Source: an uncultured Thermodesulfobacterium sp. (GTDB lineage Bacteria > Desulfobacterota > Thermodesulfobacteria > Thermodesulfobacteriales > Thermodesulfobacteriaceae). Taken from it: a DNA stretch of 64,000 bases. A model generated the notes under the pieces. The model saw only the letters and a list, made by a program, of their open reading frames with translations, did no database searches and was not told the origin of the DNA. This document shows positions 9,788 through 17,925 of this stretch, piece after piece (the stretch's first letter is position 1; each line of letters begins with the position of its first letter). The stretch is from positions 1 to 64,000 of the forward strand of contig CALLJG010000008.1 of the NCBI GenBank assembly GCA_938091335.1. The letters run 5' to 3'. The translations under genes and the position numbers were made by a program.

Positions 9788-11959
9788 ATGAAATCACTAA
9801 TAATTGTAGCTAATCGTTTACCTTTTTATATAAATCCTGATTTAACTTTTTGTGAAAGTCCAGGTGGGTTAGTTTCAGGAATAAAAACTTTTTTAAAAAA
9901 ATCTCAGTTTATTAGAGATTATATTTGGATTGGATGGCCAGGTATTCATTTAGATAAAAAAAAAACTGAAAGTATCAAAAAGAAATTCCAAAAATTTAAA
10001 TGTCATCCTGTATTTATTTCTGCTAAGCAAATAGATAAATTTTATAACGGTTTTTGTAATAAAGTTCTTTGGCCTCTTTTTCATGGATTCCCCAATTATG
10101 TGGTATATGATGAAAGTTTCTGGGAAAATTATATGGTTGTAAACAAATTATTTTGTGAAGAAGTAGCTAAATATGTTACTCCAGATTCAATAGTATGGAT
10201 TCACGATTATCATCTTATGCTTTTACCTAACATGTTAAGAAATCTTTTCTCAGAAATTATTATAGGCTTTTTTCTTCATATTCCTTTTCCTCCTCCAGAA
10301 ATTTTTATGCAACTACCTTGGAGAAAAGAAATTCTTGAAGGATTATTGGGATGTGATTTAATAGGATTTCATATTTATGAATATACTATCAACTTTTTAC
10401 GAACTCTTTCGCGTACTCTAAAGATAGATCACAAAATGGGGGGATTATTTTATCAAAATAGATTTATAAAAGTGGAGACTTTCCCTATGGGAATTGACTT
10501 TGAGCTATTTCATAATGCTTCTGAAAGAAAAAAAATTAAAAGGATATCTCAACATATAAAAAAACAATTGAAAGATAAAAAAATTATTTTTTCTGTAGAT
10601 AGACTAGATTATACTAAAGGCATATATAATAGGCTTTTAGCTTTTGAACACCTTCTTCTGAGAAGACCAGATTTTCATGAAAAGATAGTATTAATAATGG
10701 TGGTAGTACCTTCTCGAGAAGGGGTTGAACACTATCAAAGAATGAAAAAACAAATTGAAGAAAAAATTAGTGAAATTAATGGAAGGTTTGGTAAAATAGG
10801 ATGGACACCTATTTTATATTATTATAGACTTCTCAATTTTGAAGAATTAGTAGCTCACTATTTAATTACAGATGTAATTTTAGTTACTCCCTTAAAAGAT
10901 GGCATGAATCTTATTGCTAAAGAGTTTGTAGCTTCTAGAAAGGATCAAAAAGGGGTTATTGTTCTTTCAGAATTTGCCGGAAGTGCAAAAGAATTAGGAG
11001 AAGCTTTTATTGTAAATCCAAATTCTGTAAATGAACTCTCTTATGTTTTAGAAAAAGCGCTTGAATTACCAGAAGAGGAACAAAAAACTCGTCTTATCCC
11101 AATGCAAGAAAGACTAAAAAGATATAATATAATAAAATGGGGTAAAGATTTTTTAATTACTTTAAAATCTCTTAAGAAAGAAAGAGAAAGGTTAACTATA
11201 AAATTATTAAGTACTCATTTTGAAGAAATAAAACAAGCTTTTAATAAAGCTCTAAATAAAATATTTTTCTTAGATTATGATGGAACACTTGTACCTATCG
11301 TTTCAAAGCCACATCTTGCTGCACCGGATAAAGAACTTAAAAAAATTCTATCTGAGCTTTCCTGTGTTCCTAATACAGAAATAGTTATTATTTCTGGCAG
11401 AAAAAAAGAAGATTTTTTAAAGTGGTTTAATGGAATAAAATTAAATTTCATTTGTGAACATGGAATATTTATAAAAAAATATAAAAATGATTGGGAGTCC
11501 TTAGTTGCCATCTCACCTGATTTTAAATCTTCCATAAAAAATCTTATGGAAATTTATGTAGATCGTTTACCGCAGTCTTTTATTGAAGAAAAAGAATTTT
11601 CTATAGTTTTCCATTATAGAAATGCTGATCCTGAATTAGCCAATCTAAGAATTGCTGAATTAATTGATGAATTACTTATTCTAACAGGGAATATGCAAAT
11701 TAATGTAGTTTTAGGAGATAAAATTATAGAAGTAAGACCATCAGGTATTGATAAAGGATTAGCTGCTAATATTTTTTTAAAAGATAAAAATTATGATTTC
11801 ATCCTTGCAGCTGGAGATGATATTACTGATGAAGATCTATTTAGAGTTTTACCAAAAAATGCAATAACTATAAAAGTGGGAGAAGGTAGATCTTTTGCTA
11901 AATATAATGCAAAATCTTATATAGAAATTAGAAATTTAATAGAACATCTAATTAAATAA
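9788..11959 (+). CDS. otsAB: Bifunctional trehalose-6-phosphate synthase/phosphatase (OtsA-OtsB)
   Basis: 723-residue fusion making trehalose from a sugar nucleotide and glucose 6-phosphate. Residues 1-~465 are a GT20 synthase, with the N-terminal SPGGLVSG loop, WIHDYHLMLLP, the Lys-containing SVDRLDYTKGI and the sugar-nucleotide segment PLKDGMNLIAKEFVA. Residues ~490-723 are a HAD-type phosphatase: nucleophile motif FFLDYDGTL and metal site AAGDDITDEDLF. It heads a three-gene operon with the DUF5752-like gene and treT, overlapping the next gene by one base. Having both OtsAB and TreT routes in one operon is unusual. I see only a weak ribosome site at the ATG. Confidence 0.96.
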   Translation: MKSLIIVANRLPFYINPDLTFCESPGGLVSGIKTFLKKSQFIRDYIWIGWPGIHLDKKKTESIKKKFQKFKCHPVFISAKQIDKFYNGFCNKVLWPLFHGFPNYVVYDESFWENYMVVNKLFCEEVAKYVTPDSIVWIHDYHLMLLPNMLRNLFSEIIIGFFLHIPFPPPEIFMQLPWRKEILEGLLGCDLIGFHIYEYTINFLRTLSRTLKIDHKMGGLFYQNRFIKVETFPMGIDFELFHNASERKKIKRISQHIKKQLKDKKIIFSVDRLDYTKGIYNRLLAFEHLLLRRPDFHEKIVLIMVVVPSREGVEHYQRMKKQIEEKISEINGRFGKIGWTPILYYYRLLNFEELVAHYLITDVILVTPLKDGMNLIAKEFVASRKDQKGVIVLSEFAGSAKELGEAFIVNPNSVNELSYVLEKALELPEEEQKTRLIPMQERLKRYNIIKWGKDFLITLKSLKKERERLTIKLLSTHFEEIKQAFNKALNKIFFLDYDGTLVPIVSKPHLAAPDKELKKILSELSCVPNTEIVIISGRKKEDFLKWFNGIKLNFICEHGIFIKKYKNDWESLVAISPDFKSSIKNLMEIYVDRLPQSFIEEKEFSIVFHYRNADPELANLRIAELIDELLILTGNMQINVVLGDKIIEVRPSGIDKGLAANIFLKDKNYDFILAAGDDITDEDLFRVLPKNAITIKVGEGRSFAKYNAKSYIEIRNLIEHLIK

Positions 11960-12585
11960 TGATCAACCCTTTTATTTTTAAAGCTGAATTTTGGATCCCC
12001 AAATTTACAGGAATTAAAGCCTTTTCTTTAAAAGATTTTATAGAAACTTTAAAAAATATAGATAAATTTTCTATTTTCTATCATATGTATATAAATATTT
12101 TCAACTATCACAATCTACCCACTTTTTTTAACAATAGCTTCTCCTATTGGCTATACAAAAATAATCTTCTGCCTTTAGCTGAAAAACTTTCTATTGTGGA
12201 TCCTATGGAATATTTTGATTTGGAAGAACTAAGATGCTCATTGATAAAAATTTTAGAAGAATCTTATAATAAAGATCTAGATAAAAAAATTATTGAACCT
12301 TTCTTTTTTATCACTGTAGAAAGAGAAATTATTGAATATAAAAATCCTGCACATACTTTAGGAGAATTTATAAGAAAATTTAAAAAATCAAGCATAAATT
12401 CAGTCTTTTATCACTTAGTAACTTCAAGAATAGAAAATAAAACTCTAATAAACGATTATTCTTCTTGGTTAGTTTCCATAGGAGAGAATAAAAAAGCAGA
12501 ATTAATAAATAAATTAGACGTTTATAACATGAATCTATATGAAATAAAAAAAGAGATTATTAAAATTTTAGAAACTCAAAAATGA
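11959..12585 (+). CDS. DUF5752-like protein in trehalose operon
   Basis: Cytoplasmic protein of 208 residues, mostly helical with two similar halves: each contains an F-x-x-F(Y)H motif (SIFYHMYINIF near residue 38 and SVFYHLVTSRI near 143) followed by a short S-Y/S-WL segment. It has no signal peptide or membrane segment. It resembles the uncharacterised family DUF5752, which I recall beside trehalose synthase genes; I have not confirmed this by search. Its start overlaps otsAB by one base and its end overlaps treT by 4, so translation is coupled. A regulatory or scaffolding role in trehalose synthesis is an inference. Confidence 0.6.
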   Translation: MINPFIFKAEFWIPKFTGIKAFSLKDFIETLKNIDKFSIFYHMYINIFNYHNLPTFFNNSFSYWLYKNNLLPLAEKLSIVDPMEYFDLEELRCSLIKILEESYNKDLDKKIIEPFFFITVEREIIEYKNPAHTLGEFIRKFKKSSINSVFYHLVTSRIENKTLINDYSSWLVSIGENKKAELINKLDVYNMNLYEIKKEIIKILETQK

Positions 12586-13823
12586 TTAAAGATTATATAT
12601 CTTTTGTAGGAGAAGAAAGTATTAATGAACTTTTCATCTTAGCAGAAAAACTCAAAAATTTAAAAGTTCTTCATGTAAACTCTACTCATAAAGGAGGGGG
12701 AGTAGCTGAAATTTTAAGTAGACTTATACCTTTAATGAAGGAATTAGGAATAAAAGCAGAATGGAAAGTAATAAAAGGGAATGAAAAATTTTTTAATTTT
12801 ACCAAAAAATTACATAATCTTCTTCATTTATGTATTCCTACTTCTATAGAAAGTGAAGAAATTGTTTATTATTTAAAAACTATTTATGAAAATTTAAATA
12901 AAATCGACACAGAAAATTATGATGTCATCTTTATTCATGATCCTCAGCCTATAGGATTAGTAGTTAAAAAACATCCTGGTCAAAAATGGATTTGGAGATG
13001 CCATATAGATACTTCAGCTCCTCATCCAAAAGCTTGGGAATTTTTAGAAAATTTTATAAATGCGTATGATGCTTGTGTTTTTCATATGCCTGAATTTGTA
13101 TATGAAGGAATAAAAATACCTACTTATATAATTCCTCCTTCTATAGATCCTTTACATCCTAAAAATATTGAATTATCAAAGGAAGAAATAAAAAATATTT
13201 TAACCAAATTTAGACTAGATCTTGATAAACCTATTATTACTCAAGTATCTCGCTTTGATAGACTAAAAGATCCCTTTGGAGTTATTTCTGCTTATAAACT
13301 TGTTAAAAAGAAATACGACTGTCAATTAGTTTTGGTTGGTTCATTTGCTTCTGATGATCCAGAAGGAGAAAATATTTATAAAGAACTCTTAAATTTAACC
13401 GCTGATGAAAAAGATATCTTCATTCTTAATCTTCCTCCTGACAGCCATAAAGAAATAAACGCCTTTCAAAGAGGTTCTACAGTTATAGTGCAAAAATCTA
13501 TTAAGGAGGGTTTTGGACTCGTGGTTTCTGAGGCTATGTGGAAAGAAAAACCAGTAATAGGTTCCAATGTAGGAGGAATAAAAAGACAAATTGTTCACGG
13601 AGTTACTGGATATTTAGTTAATAGTATTGAAGGATTAGCCATGAGAATAAAACAACTATTAGCTAATAAAGAATTTATGCATACGATGGGGCTTTACGCC
13701 AAAGAACGTGTTAGACACAGATTTTTAATTATTAGACATCTAAGAGATTATTTGATTCTTATTCATAAAACTTTAACATACCCCGCAAAGATGACATTTT
13801 CCCAATTTGCAAAAGGGGGTTAA
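12582..13823 (+). CDS. treT: Trehalose glycosyltransferring synthase TreT
   Basis: GT4-family retaining glycosyltransferase of 413 residues that joins NDP-glucose and free glucose to trehalose, reversibly in some thermophiles. Marks include the N-terminal STHKGGGVAEIL glycine loop, the region WRCHIDTSAPHP typical of TreT, and the C-terminal nucleotide-sugar site KEGFGLVVSEAMW with GGIKRQIVHG. The start ATG overlaps the preceding stop (ATGA). Its last 51 bases overlap the convergent radical SAM gene. It gives this cell a phosphate-free trehalose route beside OtsAB. Confidence 0.92.
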   Translation: MIKDYISFVGEESINELFILAEKLKNLKVLHVNSTHKGGGVAEILSRLIPLMKELGIKAEWKVIKGNEKFFNFTKKLHNLLHLCIPTSIESEEIVYYLKTIYENLNKIDTENYDVIFIHDPQPIGLVVKKHPGQKWIWRCHIDTSAPHPKAWEFLENFINAYDACVFHMPEFVYEGIKIPTYIIPPSIDPLHPKNIELSKEEIKNILTKFRLDLDKPIITQVSRFDRLKDPFGVISAYKLVKKKYDCQLVLVGSFASDDPEGENIYKELLNLTADEKDIFILNLPPDSHKEINAFQRGSTVIVQKSIKEGFGLVVSEAMWKEKPVIGSNVGGIKRQIVHGVTGYLVNSIEGLAMRIKQLLANKEFMHTMGLYAKERVRHRFLIIRHLRDYLILIHKTLTYPAKMTFSQFAKGG

Positions 13824-15335
13824 TTCTTCTTTTCCTGCTTTAAGCCACTCTTTCCATAGAAACTCTTTTTTAACTCCTATATCTATTTTATCCCAAGGAA
13901 AAAAAACATTTAATGAATTTGGAGGACTTAAAATCTCATTAAGATTAGGGATAACTTTCAAACATTTCTTAAAACCCCATCCTTTTGCCTTTAAAATTAA
14001 AAATTCCTTTAGTCTTTTATCACCTCTTGTTATTATAGCCTGAAAAAAAGCAGATTGAGGAGATTCTATTTTTAAACTTTTCACATAACCTAGCTTTTTT
14101 TTTACAAATCTTTCCTTTTCTTTAAGCTTATTTAAATCTAAAAAAGGATGCCATTGAAACGGTGTATGTGGTTTAGGAACAAAAAAAGAAAAGGAAAAAG
14201 AAAAATTGAGCTCCATTTTTGCTTTTAAAATTTTTTCTATTAATTTAACAGTTTCTTCTAAATCTTTTTCTGTTTCAAAGGGAAGACCTAACATAAAATA
14301 AACTTTCACCTTTTTTAATCCCTTTTCTTTAAATTTACCCAAAGCAAAAAATATTTCTTCTTCTGTCAAATTTTTATTTATTACTTTTTTAAGTCTTTCA
14401 GAACCTGTTTCAGGAGCTATAGCAACACTTTTTGTTCCTTTAAATAATTCTAAAAAATCTTCAGTCAAAGCATCAACCCTTAAAGATGAAAAAGTTAAAA
14501 GACAATTTTTCTCTATAAGTTTTTTACCAATAGCCAAAACCTCATCTTTATTAGCAAATTCTAATCCTATCAATCCCACTTTAGATCTTTTTGGTATTTC
14601 TTCTATTGCTTCTTCAAGTTTTTTTAAAGAATAACTCCTTGGGGGTCTTGAAAGAAATCCCGCTGCACAAAATCTACATCCCTTTCCACATCCCTTTGAT
14701 ACTTCTATGAGATAAGTATTTGAAAACTCTGCTTTTTCACTAATAAATTTAGAGAAAATAACTTTTTCTAAATTTTTAACTTTAGCTACCTTTATAGAAC
14801 TTTTATTTTCTACTAAAGGAATATAGGAAAAGGGATACTCATTAAGATGTTCCAGAAACTTTTTTTTATTAGAATGATATTTTAAAAATAAAGGAACAAT
14901 TTTTTCTTCTATTTCCTCCCATTCCCCTAACAAAAATCCATCCACAAAAGGAACTAAAGGTTCAGGATTAAGCCAAGTTGCTATTCCTCCAGCAAGTACA
15001 ATTTCTTTTCTCTTAAATGCTTCTAAAGATATTCCTCCTAAGTTGAGAATATTTAATAAATTTATATAATCCAATTCAAAAGGAATAGAAAATAAAATAA
15101 AATGAAAATCTTTAAGAATTCTATTATTTTCTAATGATTTAGGAGATTCTTCTTTTTCTGGTAAAAATATTCTTTCACATACTATTTCCCTATATTTATT
15201 AAGACTTTCATATATATACAAAAAACCCAGGTTTGACATTCCAAGTTTATAATAATTAGGAAAAACTAAAGCTATGGAAATCTTATTTTTCCATTTCTTT
15301 TTTATGTAATTTTTTTCAAAATTTAAGTATTTCAT
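13773..15335 (-). CDS. B12-binding-like radical SAM protein
   Basis: 520-residue radical SAM enzyme. The N-terminal ~160 residues look like a B12-binding-type Rossmann domain (SIALVFPNYYKLGMSNLG; LAGGIATWLNPEP), though I see no clear cobalamin DxHxxG motif. The [4Fe-4S] cluster motif CGKGCRFCAAG is near residue 215. The C-terminus is cysteine-rich: CKLGKCHLCGVC. The layout resembles the TIGR03960-type radical SAM proteins whose substrate is undefined; some relatives are fused to or sit beside tRNA or rRNA modification genes. It is monocistronic, overlaps treT convergently by 51 bases, and diverges from kdsA across 84 bases. Confidence 0.82.
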   Translation of the reverse strand: MKYLNFEKNYIKKKWKNKISIALVFPNYYKLGMSNLGFLYIYESLNKYREIVCERIFLPEKEESPKSLENNRILKDFHFILFSIPFELDYINLLNILNLGGISLEAFKRKEIVLAGGIATWLNPEPLVPFVDGFLLGEWEEIEEKIVPLFLKYHSNKKKFLEHLNEYPFSYIPLVENKSSIKVAKVKNLEKVIFSKFISEKAEFSNTYLIEVSKGCGKGCRFCAAGFLSRPPRSYSLKKLEEAIEEIPKRSKVGLIGLEFANKDEVLAIGKKLIEKNCLLTFSSLRVDALTEDFLELFKGTKSVAIAPETGSERLKKVINKNLTEEEIFFALGKFKEKGLKKVKVYFMLGLPFETEKDLEETVKLIEKILKAKMELNFSFSFSFFVPKPHTPFQWHPFLDLNKLKEKERFVKKKLGYVKSLKIESPQSAFFQAIITRGDKRLKEFLILKAKGWGFKKCLKVIPNLNEILSPPNSLNVFFPWDKIDIGVKKEFLWKEWLKAGKEELTPFCKLGKCHLCGVC

Positions 15336-15419
15336 AAATACAAAACACTTACCCTTACTTGCAGAGTTTATTTTTGATTATAAAATAGTTTTAAATTTTA
15401 AAAAAACTATAGACTTTTT

Positions 15420-16211
15420 ATGAAAAAATTTCTTATAATAGCAGGGCCTTGTGTACTTGAAGATTTTGAAAATGCCTTTTATATTGCTCAATTTTTAAAA
15501 AATTTAGTTCCTAAACTGGGATTTGACTTAGTTTTTAAAGCCTCCTTTGATAAAGCTAACAGAACTTCTCTTTATTCTTACAGGGGCCCAGGTCTTGAAA
15601 AGGGCCTTTCCTGGCTTCAAGAGATAAAAAATAAATTAGATATTAAAATTACTACTGATGTACATGAAACCTGGCAAATTGATCCTGTAAGTGAAATAGT
15701 AGATATTATTCAAATTCCTGCCTTTCTTTGTAGACAAACAGATTTAATAGTTTTTGCCTCAAAAACTGGAAAACCTATTAATATAAAAAAAGGACAATTT
15801 ATGGCTCCATGGGATATGAAATACGTTCTTGAAAAAGCAAGGTCTTTTAATTCTTCAGAAATTTTTTTTACAGAAAGAGGTACTTCTTTTGGTTATAGAA
15901 ATCTTGTAGTTGATTTTAGATCAATTCCTATTATGAAAAACTTAGGAGCTAAAGTTATTTTTGATGCTACCCACAGTGTACAAATTCCAGGGGGAGGAGA
16001 AGGTAAATCTTCAGGAGAAAGAAAATTTATTCCTTATTTAATAAGAGCAGCTGTAGCAGTTGGAGTAGATGGAATTTTTATGGAAGTTCATCCTGAACCT
16101 GAAAAAGCTTTATGTGATGGACCCAACTCATTATACCTTTCAGATTTACAAAAAATTTTATTTCAAATAAAGGATCTGAGAGAAGTAATAGAAAAACATG
16201 GAATATCCTGA
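15420..16211 (+). CDS. kdsA: 3-deoxy-8-phosphooctulonate synthase
   Basis: Condenses phosphoenolpyruvate with arabinose 5-phosphate to give KDO 8-phosphate for the LPS inner core. The 263 residues include IAGPCVLED, KASFDKANRTS, the DVHE segment, GQFMAPWDM, TERGTSFGYRNLVVDFRS and DATHSVQIPG, all diagnostic. CRQTD follows the usual pattern; the Cys near residue 11 is in the place used by metal-dependent KdsA enzymes. It heads the operon kdsA-kdsC-lptC-radC-ispH-tadA and overlaps kdsC by 14 bases. Upstream is an AT-rich gap with a 7-bp inverted repeat (ATAGTTT at 15385, AAACTAT at 15404). Confidence 0.98.
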   Translation: MKKFLIIAGPCVLEDFENAFYIAQFLKNLVPKLGFDLVFKASFDKANRTSLYSYRGPGLEKGLSWLQEIKNKLDIKITTDVHETWQIDPVSEIVDIIQIPAFLCRQTDLIVFASKTGKPINIKKGQFMAPWDMKYVLEKARSFNSSEIFFTERGTSFGYRNLVVDFRSIPIMKNLGAKVIFDATHSVQIPGGGEGKSSGERKFIPYLIRAAVAVGVDGIFMEVHPEPEKALCDGPNSLYLSDLQKILFQIKDLREVIEKHGIS

Positions 16212-16731
16212 AGCTATACTTAAAAAAGCAAAGAAAATTAAACTCCTCCTTTTAGATGTGGATGGAGTATTAACTGATGGAAAAATAATAATAAATGCAA
16301 AAGGAGAGGAAATAAAAAATTTTTATGTTTGTGATGGAATGGGAATTAAACTCTTACAAAAAGCTGGAGTAGAAATAGGTATTATTTCAAGCAGATTTTC
16401 TCATGTAGTTGAATATAGAGCTAAAGAATTAGGTATAAATTTGTTAATCCAAGGAGAATTATTTAAAATCAAATCCTATGAAAAAATTTTAAAAGATAAA
16501 GGATTAAAAGATGAGGAAGTAGCTTATATAGGAGATGATTGGACTGATCTTCCCATTTTAAAAAGAGTAGGACTTGCCATAGGAGTTCCTAATGGATGGG
16601 AACCTGTAAATAAATACGTAGATTATATAACCCAATATCCTGGAGGTTTAGGAGCTGTAAGAGAGGTTTGTGACCTCATTTTAAAGGCTAAAGGTAAATG
16701 GCAAGAATTTTTAAATTTTTATTTGTCTTAG
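16198..16731 (+). CDS. kdsC: KDO-8-phosphate phosphatase
   Basis: HAD phosphatase of 177 residues that removes phosphate from KDO 8-phosphate, the step after KdsA. The nucleophile motif LLLDVDGVLTDG lies at about residues 16-27, with the second motif ISSR and the metal motif YIGDDWTDLPIL. No cap domain, as expected for the tetrameric KdsC type. Overlaps both neighbours (14 bases with kdsA, 34 with the lptC-like gene). Confidence 0.96.
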   Translation: MEYPEAILKKAKKIKLLLLDVDGVLTDGKIIINAKGEEIKNFYVCDGMGIKLLQKAGVEIGIISSRFSHVVEYRAKELGINLLIQGELFKIKSYEKILKDKGLKDEEVAYIGDDWTDLPILKRVGLAIGVPNGWEPVNKYVDYITQYPGGLGAVREVCDLILKAKGKWQEFLNFYLS

Positions 16732-17180
16732 TATTTTTATTTTTCTTTAAACCATTGTCTTCATTCTCATTTAAAATATTTGCTACTGATTTGGAATACT
16801 ATTTTTATAAAAAAGAAAAACTTATTTGGAGCTTTAGAACTAAAGAATTTCTCCAAAAAGATGATTTCTTCTTTGAAGCCAAAAAAATATATATTGTCAA
16901 TAAGGAAAAAAATCTTGAAATATGGGCAGATAACGGATTTTATAACAAAAAAGAAGATAAATTTGTTTTGAAAAATAATGTTTATCTGGTAAACCCTGAA
17001 CATGGCGAAATAAAAACCTCAGAACTTATTTTTTTCCCTGAAAAAAATCTAATTTTAACTGATGAAGAAATATTGGTTAAAAAGAAAAACATGGTGGTAA
17101 AAGGGAAGGGATTATTTTACAATATAAATACTGGAAATTTTCAAATTAAAGAAAAAGCTAAAGTTAGCTTGAGGTTTTAA
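16698..17180 (+). CDS. lptC: LptC-like LPS export protein
   Basis: 160-residue exported protein: a hydrophobic N-terminal segment (residues ~4-24) serves as signal or membrane anchor, followed by a beta-rich domain of alternating strands (LEYYFYKKEKLIW, NLEIWADNGFYNKK, KFVLKNNVYLVNP, MVVKGKGLFYN) typical of the LptC/LptA jellyroll. LptC sits on the inner membrane and hands LPS from LptBFG to LptA. Position directly after kdsC matches the usual kdsC-lptC gene order. Sequence match to LptC is by pattern and context rather than a single signature motif. Confidence 0.75.
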   Translation: MARIFKFLFVLVFLFFFKPLSSFSFKIFATDLEYYFYKKEKLIWSFRTKEFLQKDDFFFEAKKIYIVNKEKNLEIWADNGFYNKKEDKFVLKNNVYLVNPEHGEIKTSELIFFPEKNLILTDEEILVKKKNMVVKGKGLFYNINTGNFQIKEKAKVSLRF

Positions 17181-17181
17181 A

Positions 17182-17925
17182 ATGGACATCAAAAAGGAAA
17201 GAATCCTTTTAAGTAGTTATGAAAAAGCTAAAGGACATAGAAAAAGGCTAAAGGAAAGATTTTTAAAAAATGGTCCAGAAACTTTCACTGATGAAGACCT
17301 TCTTGAGCTTTTACTAATGTTAAATATTCCCTATAAAGATACAAGAAAACTTGCGAGAAGTCTTTTATCTCATTATAAAACCCTTGACAATGTTCTTGAT
17401 GCACCTATAGAAGAACTATCAAAATTTAAAGGACTTAAAGAAAAATCTGCTTTACCTCTAAAAGTAATAAAAGAAGTTGCAAGAAGGTATTTAAAAGGCA
17501 AAGCACTTAAAACTGAATATTTAAGAAGTCCTGAAGAAGTTTATCATTATTTAAAATATGAAATGCAAAATCTTTCAAGAGAAACCTTAAAAGCCATTTT
17601 TCTTTCTTCTAAGTCAAAAATTCTTGATATAGAGAAGATTTTTGAGGGCACTATAAATGAAAGTATTTGTTATCCAAGGGAAATATTTGCTAAAGCTTTT
17701 GAAAGGAAAGCTTCTTCTATAATATTGGTTCATAACCACCCCTCAGGAGACCCAACCCCATCAAAAGAAGATATTAAATTTACCAAGAATCTAATATTAG
17801 CAGGTTATCTTTTACAATGTAAAATCCTTGACCATATTATAATTGGTAAAGATGGTTATTATAGTATGGTTGAAAAAGGAATTCTTGAAAATTTAGAAAA
17901 AGAAATACTTCTTAATTTAAAATGA
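17182..17925 (+). CDS. radC: RadC family JAB/MPN-domain protein
   Basis: 247 residues: N-terminal helix-hairpin-helix region (~10-90) and C-terminal metalloprotease-like JAB domain with the complete motif VHNHPSGDPTPSKED (H-x-H-P-S-G-x6-D). Role in DNA repair is disputed despite the name. It starts one base after the lptC-like stop and overlaps ispH by 4 bases. Confidence 0.93.
   Translation: MDIKKERILLSSYEKAKGHRKRLKERFLKNGPETFTDEDLLELLLMLNIPYKDTRKLARSLLSHYKTLDNVLDAPIEELSKFKGLKEKSALPLKVIKEVARRYLKGKALKTEYLRSPEEVYHYLKYEMQNLSRETLKAIFLSSKSKILDIEKIFEGTINESICYPREIFAKAFERKASSIILVHNHPSGDPTPSKEDIKFTKNLILAGYLLQCKILDHIIIGKDGYYSMVEKGILENLEKEILLNLK

Noticed and set aside
15385..15410. Inverted repeat ATAGTTT...AAACTAT upstream of kdsA as an operator
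   Set aside because: Seven-base AT-rich arms in a nearly pure A/T region are expected by chance; mentioned under kdsA only.
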